DNA of 64,000 bases from Lachnospiraceae bacterium (GTDB taxonomy: Bacteria; Bacillota; Clostridia; Lachnospirales; Lachnospiraceae): NCBI GenBank assembly GCA_017427775.1, contig JAFRSD010000017.1, positions 62,001 to 126,000 of the forward strand, in the 5' to 3' direction. Of the stretch, positions 35,574 through 43,885 are shown piece after piece; positions within the stretch are counted from its first letter, which is position 1, and every line of letters begins with the position of its first letter. The position numbers were made by a program, and so were the translations under genes. The notes below the pieces were generated by a model that worked only from the letters and a program-made list of their open reading frames with translations, was not told the DNA's origin and made no database searches.

Positions 35574-35603
35574 CACCTGTTTTCAGCCTGACGGATGGAG
35601 CGG

Positions 35604-36977
35604 TCAACCCGCCGCCTGGCTGAACCGGTCATACTGCGAAACCAGTTCTTCTTCACTGATCACGGTTATCCTTCCAGCATCGTATTGCTCCGTAACCCAG
35701 TCATAGATGTTTTTGATGATCGGATCGGTCTTCGGAAGAGCCTCTTCTCCGAGCATTTTACGCCGTTCATTGACCCAGAAGGCTACGCCGGCTACACCAG
35801 ACGTACTCGATATGGACACCTTGGGCGGGCGGTTCAAAAGCGCGCCGGTATCGAAAATATTATAGATCTCCGGATTCTTCATCATGCCGTCCGCATGGAT
35901 TCCCGCGCGGGTCAGGTTGAAGTTCGCACCAACGAAAGGCGTCATCGGCGGGATTTCGTATTTGGTCTCCCGCTGGATGTATTCCGCAATTTCCGTGATT
36001 ACCTGCGTATTCATGCCGTTCAGGTGACCGCGAAGAGATGCGTACTCGAAAACCATCGCCTCGAGCGGTACATTTCCCGTCCGTTCGCCGATGCCGAGAA
36101 GCGAGCAGTTCACGCCGGCGGCGCCGTACATCCAGGCCGTTGTCGCATTGACCACGCCCTTATAGAAATCGTTATGACCGTGCCACTCAATCATCTCAGA
36201 GGGCACGTCGGAATAATGCTGTAAGCCGTAAATGATACCCGAAACGCTTCTCGGGAGTGCCGCGCCGGGATAAGGAACGCCGTAACCCATCGTGTCGCAG
36301 GCACGGATTTTGATCGGAACGCCGCTTTCTTTCGAAAGATCCATCAGTCTGTTGGCAAACGGAACGACAAATCCGTAGAAATCCGCTCTCGTAATATCCT
36401 CAAAATGGCATCTCGGACGAAGCCCCGCCTCGATACAGTCCGAAACGATTCCGAGATATTTCTCAAGCGCCTGACTGCGGGTGAGTCCCATTTTCTCAAA
36501 GATATGATAGTCGGAACAGCTTACGAGAATACCGGTTTCCTTCACGCCGATCGACTTGACCAATTCGAAATCCTTCTTATTGGCGCGGATCCAGGTCGTA
36601 ATCTCCGGGAAACGGTATCCGAGCTCCATGCAGCGCTCGATCGCTTTCCGGTCCTTCTCCGAATACACAAAAAACTCCGTCTGCCGGATCATACCGTTCG
36701 GACCACCGAGTTTGTTTAAGAGTTTGTATATATGAACCATCTGCTCGGTCGTATAGGGCGCACGGGACTGCTGACCGTCACGGAAGGAAGTGTCGGTGAT
36801 GAAGATGTCCTCCGCCATCTGCTCGGGCACGCGGCGGTAGTTGAACGCAATCTTGGGCGTTTCGGTGTAAGGGAACATCTGACGGAACAGTTCCGGTTTC
36901 TCCACATCCTGGAGCTGATAAGAATAAGGGTCCTGCTCTAACTTGTAGGTTTTGTTGCTGAGGGTTAAATCACGCAT
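35604..36977 (-). CDS. Re-citrate synthase / homocitrate synthase-like enzyme (HMGL-like family)
   Basis: 457 residues. A DRE-TIM metallolyase: 'FITDTSFRDGQQSRAPYT' holds the metal-binding Asp and catalytic Arg; 'CHFEDITRADFYGF', 'DTMGYGVPYPGAALPRS' and the 'WHGHNDFYKGVVNATTAWMYGA' metal site follow. It is longer at the N-terminus than isopropylmalate synthase and has the 'GPNGMIRQTEFFVYSEKDR' region that I associate with the clostridial Re-citrate synthase of C. kluyveri. If correct it makes citrate from oxaloacetate and acetyl-CoA. A homocitrate or isopropylmalate role cannot be excluded. A LysR gene diverges from it. Confidence 0.8.
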   Translation of the reverse strand: MRDLTLSNKTYKLEQDPYSYQLQDVEKPELFRQMFPYTETPKIAFNYRRVPEQMAEDIFITDTSFRDGQQSRAPYTTEQMVHIYKLLNKLGGPNGMIRQTEFFVYSEKDRKAIERCMELGYRFPEITTWIRANKKDFELVKSIGVKETGILVSCSDYHIFEKMGLTRSQALEKYLGIVSDCIEAGLRPRCHFEDITRADFYGFVVPFANRLMDLSKESGVPIKIRACDTMGYGVPYPGAALPRSVSGIIYGLQHYSDVPSEMIEWHGHNDFYKGVVNATTAWMYGAAGVNCSLLGIGERTGNVPLEAMVFEYASLRGHLNGMNTQVITEIAEYIQRETKYEIPPMTPFVGANFNLTRAGIHADGMMKNPEIYNIFDTGALLNRPPKVSISSTSGVAGVAFWVNERRKMLGEEALPKTDPIIKNIYDWVTEQYDAGRITVISEEELVSQYDRFSQAAG

Positions 36978-37006
36978 ATCCGCTGCCTCCTAAAAAATCT
37001 TTTACA

Positions 37007-37036
37007 AGTATAAGCAGATATGTTACAATTTGTAAA
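37007..37036 (-). promoter_or_regulatory. Promoter of the Re-citrate-synthase-like gene
   Basis: Minus strand: TTTACA (37031-37036), 18-base spacer, TATACT (37007-37012), about 30 bases before the ATG. The -35 sits inside the inverted repeat at 37025-37048. Confidence 0.55.
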
Positions 37037-37048
37037 ACGAATAATTGT
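37025..37048. promoter_or_regulatory. Inverted repeat, probable LysR operator
   Basis: ACAATT (37025-37030) and AATTGT (37043-37048) form a perfect 6-bp dyad with a 12-base spacer, between the divergent genes. It overlaps the -35 of the synthase gene and lies just before a possible -10 (TAGTAT, 37051-37056) for the LysR gene, the usual place for LysR-type control. Confidence 0.5.
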
Positions 37049-37097
37049 GATAGTATTTATTCGATTTTCGAATTGTTATTTAAAAGGAGATTCCGAT

Positions 37098-37943
37098 ATG
37101 GATATAGAGAGCTTAAAAACCGTTGTTACGCTTGCTTCCACTAAGAGTTTTACGCGAACGGCCGCCCAGCTGTTCGTCGCCCAGTCCACAGTGACCAACC
37201 GGATCAACGAGCTGGAAAAGGAACTGCAGCTGAAACTGTTCAATCGTACCAATAAAACCGTGGAACTGACGCCTGACGGAGAGCGGTTCCGTCTGTATGC
37301 GGAGCAGGTGATAGAATTGACGCAGACGTCTCTGGCCGAGATTGCCAACACCCGTCATTTCGAGAATCACCTTCGGATCGGAAGCGCGGATTCCATCTAT
37401 GAAGGCCATCTTGCTCCCCTCATCCTCGATTACCGAAAAAAACACCCAACCGATTCCCTGAAGATTTCCATCGGTCTGTCGAATCATTTGATCGACCAGC
37501 TTCAGAGTGATCTGTTGGATGTCGTATTTACCTACTTGCCGCTCAATAAGAGCAGTTATACCTGTGAGATATTCCGTCAGGACGAGCTCAAGCTTGTGAC
37601 AGATATCCGCAATGAGAAACATAAGGACGGAATCACGCAGCAGGAACTTACCAACGAACCGTACCTGATGTGTAATTTCGCGTTGCAGAACGTCGGCCAG
37701 TATATCCGGAAACTGTTTCCCCGCTTCCATCAGTTCGAACTCGAGATCGACGACTGCATGAAGATCGTTCCCTACCTGCTCGGACAGACCAATTATACGT
37801 TCCTGCCGCAGGACATGGCGGACGCGCACATCCGCGAGGGAAAGCTCCGTGAAGTGAAGCTCTTGGATTTCCGCACGCCTGTGATCAACAGCTATATCAT
37901 TTTCCGTAAGGACAAAGCGAAATTGCTGCAAAACCTCATATAA
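37098..37943 (+). CDS. LysR family transcriptional regulator
   Basis: 281 residues from the ATG at 37098 (RBS AAAGGAGA). The N-terminal winged helix-turn-helix reads 'SLKTVVTLASTKSFTRTAAQLF' then 'QSTVTNRINELEKELQ'; a type 2 periplasmic-binding-like effector domain covers residues about 90-281. The gene is divergent from the Re-citrate-synthase-like gene, so it probably controls it, as CcpC controls citrate genes in Bacillus; the effector is unknown. The end is 2 bases from the convergent gene. Confidence 0.92.
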   Translation: MDIESLKTVVTLASTKSFTRTAAQLFVAQSTVTNRINELEKELQLKLFNRTNKTVELTPDGERFRLYAEQVIELTQTSLAEIANTRHFENHLRIGSADSIYEGHLAPLILDYRKKHPTDSLKISIGLSNHLIDQLQSDLLDVVFTYLPLNKSSYTCEIFRQDELKLVTDIRNEKHKDGITQQELTNEPYLMCNFALQNVGQYIRKLFPRFHQFELEIDDCMKIVPYLLGQTNYTFLPQDMADAHIREGKLREVKLLDFRTPVINSYIIFRKDKAKLLQNLI

Positions 37944-37945
37944 GA

Positions 37946-38233
37946 CTAGTCGTCACGCCAGCTCTGCATATATTCGTTGTAGCTCGCGTTCGCCTGCTCG
38001 CTCTCTTTCTTCCTATGCCACGCTTCGATCTCACTGCTGATCGCAAGCATTTCGTCCACGACCTCCTCTGCGTTATGCGGCTTCACCTGGCGCAGATAGG
38101 AACTCATGCGGCGTATGGCCTTCGGACTGCCTAGCTGCCTTGCGATCAGCTCCCCGAGCTCCGTCGGAAACCCGAGTGCTGTGATCTCGCCGAGAAGCTC
38201 GTTCTTCGCTTGTACCCATTCCTGATTATTCAT
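37946..38233 (-). CDS. Small hypothetical protein
   Basis: 95 residues, no signal peptide or membrane segment; mostly helical, with 'GELIARQLGSPKAIRRMSSYL' and 'EEVVDEMLAISSEIEAWHRKKES'. It follows the TetR gene by 16 bases on the same strand and is probably cotranscribed. I do not recognise the family. The C-terminal helix is highly charged and may be a coiled-coil interaction segment. Confidence 0.55.
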   Translation of the reverse strand: MNNQEWVQAKNELLGEITALGFPTELGELIARQLGSPKAIRRMSSYLRQVKPHNAEEVVDEMLAISSEIEAWHRKKESEQANASYNEYMQSWRDD

Positions 38234-38249
38234 TCGAAACCGTCTCCGT

Positions 38250-38816
38250 CTATATCTTTACCGCGCAAAGTACCGAATCAATCTCCGCATCGAGCATATC
38301 CGTATTGATTATGCCTTCCATCAGCGCGATCTGCGGAAGACCGAGGACCAGCGACCACATCGCAATGGTTTTAAAACGAAGATCGTCTTCGGAGATATCC
38401 TCGCCGTGCAGATGTCGCAATGTATCTACCGCGGTGTTCAGAAACAGCTGGAACGGCGGATACGCATATATGTCGATCTTCTTCCGGTTAAAGAGAAATT
38501 GATAATAAAGGGGGTTCTCATAGAAAAAGAGGGTGTAACTTCTGCCCAGCTCACGCAAGAGTTTTGAGCGGTCGGTACAGGCGGCCGTTGTTTCTTTCAG
38601 TACTGCGGTCAGCTGTTCCGTGATGTAATTCTGCACCTCATCGAGAAAGTCGTCTTTATTCTTAAAATGCGCATACGGAGCCGCGCAGCTGACACCGGCA
38701 GAATCCGCGAGTTTCCGCATGGAAAGGCTTTCCACGCCGAAGCGGTCTACGTATTCCAGTCCTTTCTCAATCAGTTCCTGCTTCAGATTGCCGTGATGGT
38801 ATGGTTTTTTATTCAT
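38250..38816 (-). CDS. TetR/AcrR family regulator with WHG-type C-terminal domain
   Basis: 188 residues. HTH in residues 8-55: 'KQELIEKGLEYVDRFGVESL' then 'MRKLADSAGVSCAAPYAHFKNKDDFL'. The ligand domain resembles TetR_C_WHG ('YQFLFNRKKIDIYAYPPFQLF'). Adjacent are an ABC exporter operon upstream, across a terminator, and a small hypothetical gene downstream. The regulated gene is unknown; it likely represses its own promoter through the inverted repeat at 38827-38849. Confidence 0.88.
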   Translation of the reverse strand: MNKKPYHHGNLKQELIEKGLEYVDRFGVESLSMRKLADSAGVSCAAPYAHFKNKDDFLDEVQNYITEQLTAVLKETTAACTDRSKLLRELGRSYTLFFYENPLYYQFLFNRKKIDIYAYPPFQLFLNTAVDTLRHLHGEDISEDDLRFKTIAMWSLVLGLPQIALMEGIINTDMLDAEIDSVLCAVKI

Positions 38817-38826
38817 TTTGCCCCTC

Positions 38827-38849
38827 CAATCTTATCATCATTCAGATTG
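38827..38849. promoter_or_regulatory. Inverted repeat, probable TetR operator
   Basis: CAATCT (38827-38832) and AGATTG (38844-38849) form a 6-bp dyad with an 11-base centre directly downstream of the TetR promoter -10, within the transcription start region. Confidence 0.45.
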
Positions 38850-38878
38850 AGTTTACCACATAAACTTATCGCCGTCAA
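38850..38878 (-). promoter_or_regulatory. Promoter of the TetR gene
   Basis: Minus strand: TTGACG (38873-38878), 17-base spacer ending TATGTGG, TAAACT (38850-38855). Confidence 0.55.
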
Positions 38879-38881
38879 GAT

Positions 38882-38922
38882 AAAAGAAGAACCGCTCCTC
38901 CCGAGTCCCGGAAGGAGCGGTT
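38882..38922 (-). terminator. Terminator of the SPFH-ABC operon
   Basis: AACCGCTCC and GGAGCGGTT form a 9-bp stem (38890-38898 with 38914-38922), followed on the minus strand by TTCTTCTTTTA. It starts 4 bases after the permease stop codon. Confidence 0.75.
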
Positions 38923-38926
38923 TCAT

Positions 38927-39682
38927 TTACAATTGTTTCTTCTGGATCAGGGCGATTCCGCCTGCCGTACAGAGCACTATACTGATGAGTACGATCACGA
39001 ACGGTACCGTGAAATCGGACGGCACCGACTTGCCCTGCATCAATCCGAGGCCACCCGTTAAAGCGGTTGGAAGTTTCGGGGCAAGCTTCGGTACGAACTC
39101 CACGAAGGAACATAAGAAGAACACGCCGCCGACGCCCAAAAGCACCTGCATGGTCGTTTCGGCAAATGACGAGAACAGTCCGAGAAACCCGAGCAGCCAG
39201 AGCCCGTACAGCCAGTACATGCCGACACTGACGGCAACATTCTTAAGCTCTCCGTTCCCCCAGTAAAAGTCGCTGTAGAAATAGAATACGCCGAAATAAA
39301 GGATGTACCCGGCGGTCCACACGAGTGCCGCGGAAACCATCTTCGATACGAAGATACCCGTACGGGACAACCCCTTGGTCACAAGCGGGATCAGCGTATG
39401 CTTCTGGTACTCGGTCGTAAAGGACCCGGACCAGAGGATCAAAAACACGATCAACGGAATGTCGATATTCTTGAAATACTGCCCCCATGCATCCCAAATG
39501 TCGGATTCCGTCTTGTCGATCGCGAAACCGGGCATCTGGTCGGCAACCATTTCAAGGAGCAACGGGGTCAGCTTGGCAGTTACAACACCGAGCACCGCAA
39601 AGAGCAGGAACAGAATTCCCATCACAAATATCCTCTTGCGCCGCATATGCTCGGTCATTTCTTTTCGAAAGAATGCACTCAT
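38927..39682 (-). CDS. ABC-2 type transporter permease
   Basis: 251 residues, six predicted membrane helices. It starts 'FFRKEMTEHMRRKRIF', the amphipathic entry helix of ABC-2 permeases, and has the large second loop and the 'FTTEYQKHTLIPLVTKGLSRTGIFVSKM' region typical of the family. It overlaps the ATPase gene by 4 bases and forms the exporter with it; the substrate (bacteriocin, lipid or drug) is unknown. Confidence 0.88.
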   Translation of the reverse strand: MSAFFRKEMTEHMRRKRIFVMGILFLLFAVLGVVTAKLTPLLLEMVADQMPGFAIDKTESDIWDAWGQYFKNIDIPLIVFLILWSGSFTTEYQKHTLIPLVTKGLSRTGIFVSKMVSAALVWTAGYILYFGVFYFYSDFYWGNGELKNVAVSVGMYWLYGLWLLGFLGLFSSFAETTMQVLLGVGGVFFLCSFVEFVPKLAPKLPTALTGGLGLMQGKSVPSDFTVPFVIVLISIVLCTAGGIALIQKKQL

Positions 39683-40632
39683 ACGCCGCTCACCTCCGTT
39701 TCCGTACCCGAAGGTGTTTCCTTTGTTACCGAAAGGAACAGGTCCTCAAGCGTGGCTTCCGCCCACTCGGCTCCTCGGATCGCGATATCCCGGTCCGCAA
39801 TGTAGGAAAGCACCTGTCGGAAGTCTTCGCGGCTTCCTTTCCTCCACCGTAGCACGTTCTCCTGTCCGACGATTTCCGCTTCCTCGAACTTCGGAAAATG
39901 TGCCTGCAGCGCCTCCATCTCCCCGCGGTCTGAAGCACTTACGAGAAAATCGTTACCGTTTTTACGCGCGTGGAGTTCCTCCATCGTTCCTGTAAGGACA
40001 ATCTCTCCGTTATGCAGAATAGCCGCGCGGTCGCAGATCCTTTCCACATCCGAAAGAATATGGGTGGAGAACAGCACCGTCGTCTGCACCTTTGCCGCCT
40101 GCAAAGCATCGAGGATCTCTTTCCGCCCGGTCGGATCCAGGGCGGAGGTCGGCTCGTCGCAGATCAAAAGCTTCGGCTTATGCAGCAGTGCCTGCGCAAT
40201 TCCGAGGCGCTGCTTCATTCCGCGGGAGAATCCTTTGATGCGGTGCTTCTCGTCGGCCAGACCGACCATTCTAAGCATTTCTTCAATCCGCTCCTTACGC
40301 TCGCCGGCGGGAACTCCGGCAATTTCCGCGCAAAGTCGCAGATACTCTCTTGTCGTCATGTAATCATAGAATTCCGGCACATCCGGAAGGTATCCGACCA
40401 TACGGTTCGTCTTCGTATTGCCGTAGGTAACCTTCTCTCCGAACACCGTGATCACGCCCTCATCCTGCTGAAGCAGCCCGAGGATCGTCTTCATCGTTGT
40501 CGTCTTGCCAGCACCGTTCTGTCCGATAAACCCGAAGACGCTGTTCTCGGGCACGGAAAAGGAGACTCCTTTCAGAACCTCCTTTGTCCCGAAACGCTTC
40601 TTCAAGCCTTCCACTTGCAATGCGTTACTCAT
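39679..40632 (-). CDS. ABC transporter ATP-binding protein (BcrA/CcmA type)
   Basis: 317 residues from the ATG at 40632 (RBS AAAGGA); an in-frame upstream start overlaps the DUF1648 gene more deeply. Walker A 'GQNGAGKTTTMK', Q-loop 'GYLPDVPEFYDYMTTREYL', signature 'FSRGMKQRLGIAQAL', Walker B 'LLICDEPTSALDPTG' and H-loop 'LFSTHILSD'. It ends with the extra C-terminal domain usual in BcrA-type exporters. Powers the ABC-2 permease encoded next. Confidence 0.92.
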   Translation of the reverse strand: MSNALQVEGLKKRFGTKEVLKGVSFSVPENSVFGFIGQNGAGKTTTMKTILGLLQQDEGVITVFGEKVTYGNTKTNRMVGYLPDVPEFYDYMTTREYLRLCAEIAGVPAGERKERIEEMLRMVGLADEKHRIKGFSRGMKQRLGIAQALLHKPKLLICDEPTSALDPTGRKEILDALQAAKVQTTVLFSTHILSDVERICDRAAILHNGEIVLTGTMEELHARKNGNDFLVSASDRGEMEALQAHFPKFEEAEIVGQENVLRWRKGSREDFRQVLSYIADRDIAIRGAEWAEATLEDLFLSVTKETPSGTETEVSGV

Positions 40633-41101
40633 ATTGTTTTCCTTTGACCATAATCGTGATAATGAATACCAGGTTTCCGACGACAAGCGCTCCAATCGCG
40701 CCGATCCAGAACCACATCGGAAGCTTTGTTTCGAAAGCCGACATCAGGACAAATGCACAGAACATTGCCGAAATCAGCAGCTGGTCAAATTCAAGCATGT
40801 ACTTTGCAAGACGGTACACGATGAAACTGTTGTTGTCTGTAATCTTAACCGGGATATTCCACATGCTCGGATGATGTGAAATAACACACATCAGGAGTAC
40901 CATTGCTACTGCAAGCCCCAGAATAACAAACAGGAGCTTTTTGCTTCCGGTTCCGTCCTGTGTTCCGTCTATGGTATAATGAATCCCAATCTGATCCGGG
41001 ATCTCGCTCCAGCGGGCTAAAATCAGTACCGCGGAAACAAAACACATAACGAGGGGAGCGAACAGCGCTGCCCAATCGAAAGCATTATTCTTAATCTTCA
41101 T
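40625..41101 (-). CDS. DUF1648 domain membrane protein
   Basis: 158 residues from the ATG at 41101, which is 9 bases from GAGG and one base after the previous stop; the ATG at 41110 is too close to the RBS. Residues about 10-60 have the DUF1648 pattern ('WSEIPDQIGIHYTIDGTQDG') between the first two of about four helices. DUF1648 proteins are often encoded with GntR/ABC exporter genes and bacteriocin immunity modules; a role as an accessory subunit of the exporter here is an inference. Confidence 0.75.
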   Translation of the reverse strand: MKIKNNAFDWAALFAPLVMCFVSAVLILARWSEIPDQIGIHYTIDGTQDGTGSKKLLFVILGLAVAMVLLMCVISHHPSMWNIPVKITDNNSFIVYRLAKYMLEFDQLLISAMFCAFVLMSAFETKLPMWFWIGAIGALVVGNLVFIITIMVKGKQYE

Positions 41102-41102
41102 G

Positions 41103-41321
41103 TTACTCATCCTCTTTTCCGATAACGAAATACAGAATCGGTCCGATAAACTGCATACCGACTATTGCGACCACGTTCCAAAGTGTGCGGGAGCCGCATT
41201 TATAGTTCTTGTGCGTATTAATGTGCCAAAGCGTATATGCCAACAGACCCAGCTCAATGATAACAAGCGGGATCAATAGCGGCAGGAAATCTTTAATCTT
41301 CTCCAGATCAGCAGCTGACAT
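41103..41321 (-). CDS. PLDc_N-domain small membrane protein
   Basis: 72 residues from the ATG at 41321 (8 bases after AAGGAGA). Two helices flank a small loop; 'LLAYTLWHI' then 'SRTLWNVVAIVGMQFIGPILYFVIGK' matches the N-terminal domain of cardiolipin synthase relatives (PLDc_N), here without the catalytic part. It sits in the SPFH-ABC operon and is probably a membrane subunit or immunity-like protein. Confidence 0.75.
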   Translation of the reverse strand: MSAADLEKIKDFLPLLIPLVIIELGLLAYTLWHINTHKNYKCGSRTLWNVVAIVGMQFIGPILYFVIGKEDE

Positions 41322-41369
41322 TATCATGTCTCCTTTTCTAAATCCATATGGTTCTTGTGTTTCGAGAGT

Positions 41370-41564
41370 TTAAACGTCCAGGTCCGGCGGTACATCAATC
41401 TCCGTCCCGACATAAGCCCCGTTCTTCTTCCTCTGTCTTACACATTCCGAAAGGAGATATTCTATCTGCCCGTTAACCGACCGGAAATCATCCTCCGCCC
41501 ATGCCGCAATGGCATCGTACAACTTCTCAGACAGTCTGAGCGGAATCTGTTTCTTCTCTGCCAT
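41370..41564 (-). CDS. Ribbon-helix-helix (Arc-like) protein
   Basis: 64 residues. 'KKQIPLRLSEKLYDAIAAWAEDD' then 'SVNGQIEYLLSECVRQRK' has the beta-strand, two-helix layout of MetJ/Arc DNA-binding proteins. RBS AAAGGAGAAGACA. It lies between the SPFH gene and PLDc_N in the same operon. It may regulate the operon, or belong to the SPFH-linked accessory set; such Arc-like proteins next to SPFH genes occur in other Clostridia, as far as I recall. Confidence 0.7.
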   Translation of the reverse strand: MAEKKQIPLRLSEKLYDAIAAWAEDDFRSVNGQIEYLLSECVRQRKKNGAYVGTEIDVPPDLDV

Positions 41565-41650
41565 TGTCTTCTCCTTTCCGAAGGCGCAGGGCCTTCCATG
41601 GGTTCGGTATCATGCCGGGGACGTTTCCGCCCCCGGCCGTTAACAAATCT

Positions 41651-42634
41651 TTAATAGAGGCTGCCGGAGTTTACTACCGGCTGTGCGTCGTGGTTGCCGC
41701 AGAGCACTACGAGAAGGTTGGAAACCATAGCGGCCTTCCGCTCTTCATCGAGATTCACCATCTTGGTCTCATTCAGCCGCTCAAGCGCCATCTCAACCAT
41801 ACCTACGGCGCCGTCTACGATCATCTTTCTCGCATCGATGATCGCGGATGCCTGCTGACGCTGCAGCATTGCGGCTGCAATCTCAGGTGCGTATGCAAGG
41901 TAGGTGATTCTTGCCTCAATGATCCGAAGTCCGGCAATCTGCACACGCTTCTGGATCTCCTGACGGATTCTCTCTGCAACTACTTCGCTTGATCCGCGAA
42001 GGCTTCCTTCATCGGCTACGCCGTCACCGGTCGTATCAACGCCTTCCGCCACATCGTAAGGATAGATGCGGACAATGTTACGAAGCGCGGTATCGCACTG
42101 CAGGGAGAGATACTCTTTATAGTTGTGTACATTGAACACCGCCATTGCGGTATCTTCAATACACCAGGTAACAGCCATTCCGATCTCTACGGGAGTACCG
42201 AGGCGATCGTTAATCTTCTGGCGGTTGTTGTTGAGGGTGAGGAGCTTCAGGGAGAGCTTATTGCTCGGCATCGAAGCGTAGGTTCCGGGCTGGCCGGTGA
42301 GCGGGCTTACTGCGCTCTTTACGTCACCGCTCTGGTTCAACTCGGTCTTGGAAGCCGGGTTTACCGAAGAGCAGAACGGGTTAACCGCGTAGAAACCTTC
42401 CCCTTTCAGTGTGCCGTAGTATTTACCGAAGAGCGTTAATACCAAAGCTTCCTGCGGTTTCAGTACCTTTAAACCGAGAAGGAAAATCCATCCGATTGAC
42501 ATCCAAATAACGCCGATCGCGATTGCTGCCGGTTCCCCGGTCAGACATCCGCAGAGCGCTGCGATGTACAACGCGAACACCCACAGCAGACGAATCATAC
42601 CGTTCTTCTTGTTGGTTAAAACTCTTTCTTTCAT
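41651..42634 (-). CDS. SPFH domain protein (flotillin/band 7 family)
   Basis: 327 residues from the ATG at 42634 (GAAAGGGG, 8-base spacing). Two N-terminal membrane helices (about 12-60), then the SPFH domain: '[19 protein letters not shown]', '[20 protein letters not shown]' and the helical part '[28 protein letters not shown]'. Family members build membrane microdomains and scaffold other membrane proteins. It heads an operon with the RHH, PLDc_N, DUF1648 and ABC genes, so it may organise that exporter. Confidence 0.88.
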   Translation of the reverse strand: MKERVLTNKKNGMIRLLWVFALYIAALCGCLTGEPAAIAIGVIWMSIGWIFLLGLKVLKPQEALVLTLFGKYYGTLKGEGFYAVNPFCSSVNPASKTELNQSGDVKSAVSPLTGQPGTYASMPSNKLSLKLLTLNNNRQKINDRLGTPVEIGMAVTWCIEDTAMAVFNVHNYKEYLSLQCDTALRNIVRIYPYDVAEGVDTTGDGVADEGSLRGSSEVVAERIRQEIQKRVQIAGLRIIEARITYLAYAPEIAAAMLQRQQASAIIDARKMIVDGAVGMVEMALERLNETKMVNLDEERKAAMVSNLLVVLCGNHDAQPVVNSGSLY

Positions 42635-42721
42635 AACAATACCCCTTTCGATGGTTGTAAGAAACTTTGAAATGCACACGCAGGCATTTCTGCTTGATAT
42701 CATTTCGATATCGTTGAGATA

Positions 42722-42750
42722 GTATTATCATACTTTTCGGAAAATGTCAA
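42722..42750 (-). promoter_or_regulatory. Promoter of the SPFH-ABC operon
   Basis: Minus strand: perfect TTGACA (42745-42750), 17-base spacer, TAATAC (42722-42727). Confidence 0.6.
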
Positions 42751-42790
42751 CAGTTTTTTGTAAATATTTTTTACCTTTCGTGTTTTCCGT

Positions 42791-42823
42791 AAAAAAAGAC
42801 CCCGGAGGATTCTCTCCTCCGGG
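42791..42823 (-). terminator. Terminator of the sigma/DUF4179 operon
   Basis: CCCGGAGGA / TCCTCCGGG, a perfect 9-bp stem with a 5-base loop, then TTTTTTT on the minus strand. Confidence 0.85.
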
Positions 42824-42847
42824 ATCTCCCGGTCCGTTATTCTGTTA

Positions 42848-43885
42848 TTATCTAAGTGTGATCACCGTACCGCCAATGCTGATACTTGTAATCTGCTCAT
42901 AAGGAAGAAGGTGATATTCTCCGTTACCCTGATTCACAAACTCCCCGAGAAGATTGTAATTCCAGGTAGCCTGCGTCATTCCGTCATCCAACGGTATGGT
43001 ATAGAATAAATGTTTCACGGGAACGCCCTCGGTAATGTCATAATACCAAATGCTTCCGTCCGCAAGCTTAACATAATCTATCGGCAGCTTGGGTGCTTCC
43101 GCTTGCCCGTCGAATACAAAATCCGTCTCCGCATGGATCATCATACGAGTCTTGGAAAGCTCAATTCCCGTTACGAAATAACTTCCCACTTTCGTATTAA
43201 CCGGTATCGTTTCCGTTTCCGCGTCATAATTGTTCGTCCAATCAAAGACAAAGGATTCGCATCCGGGTTCTTCCGTAGAAACAGCCGAAACAACGATATG
43301 CATGGCTCTGTGACTGTAATCCACATCCGGAGCGGTGAGATAATAGAGATACCAGAGTTTTCCGTCCTTGCAGAACGGGGCATATCCGGAACCGTTTACG
43401 AGGTGGTATTCCGATTCGTCAAAGACGGCATCTCCCTTGATGGTAAGATGGGTTCCTTTGATATTCGTAAGCCATCCGTCAGGTTTATCCACGGAAATAT
43501 TCGTACTGAATTCCATATAGATGACATCCTTATCCCCGATTACATCCTCAAGCGTAACTTTTACGTTTCCTTCCTTGCAAATACCCATCGGAATATATGC
43601 TTCTCCGATTTCCTCCGGCTCACTGTCGGAACCGATTGTCTTAAACCCGCTCTTCTTCTTAAAGATGCCGGTCTCCTGGAGAACGCCGGTCGCTGCAGCA
43701 ACCGTTCCCGCAAGAAGCACAACCATGCAGGCCGCGATCAGCGCAACACGGAACACCTTTCTTCTGCCCTTCTTCGCGTTACCGGTTTCACTTGTCACAA
43801 GCTTTTTCTTTCCACCGATTTCGGCTTCTTCGATGAATCGCTCGTCGATATCAGTCAATGCTTTGTTTAAATCAAATCCTGTCAT
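42848..43885 (-). CDS. DUF4179 domain protein, probable anti-sigma factor
   Basis: 345 residues. A short cytoplasmic N-terminus ('LNKALTDIDERFIEEAE'), one transmembrane helix (about residues 46-66, VALIAACMVVLLAGTVAAATG) and a beta-rich extracellular domain of DUF4179 type. The gene overlaps the ECF sigma gene by 4 bases and would bind and restrain that sigma factor until an outside signal acts; this is the normal arrangement for DUF4179 proteins. The signal is not known. Confidence 0.85.
   Translation of the reverse strand: MTGFDLNKALTDIDERFIEEAEIGGKKKLVTSETGNAKKGRRKVFRVALIAACMVVLLAGTVAAATGVLQETGIFKKKSGFKTIGSDSEPEEIGEAYIPMGICKEGNVKVTLEDVIGDKDVIYMEFSTNISVDKPDGWLTNIKGTHLTIKGDAVFDESEYHLVNGSGYAPFCKDGKLWYLYYLTAPDVDYSHRAMHIVVSAVSTEEPGCESFVFDWTNNYDAETETIPVNTKVGSYFVTGIELSKTRMMIHAETDFVFDGQAEAPKLPIDYVKLADGSIWYYDITEGVPVKHLFYTIPLDDGMTQATWNYNLLGEFVNQGNGEYHLLPYEQITSISIGGTVITLR

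Noticed and set aside
41614..41636. GCCGGGG...CCCCGGC hairpin between the SPFH and RHH genes as a terminator
   Set aside because: No T-run follows on either strand and the genes on both sides appear to be one operon; it may be a processing or stability hairpin.
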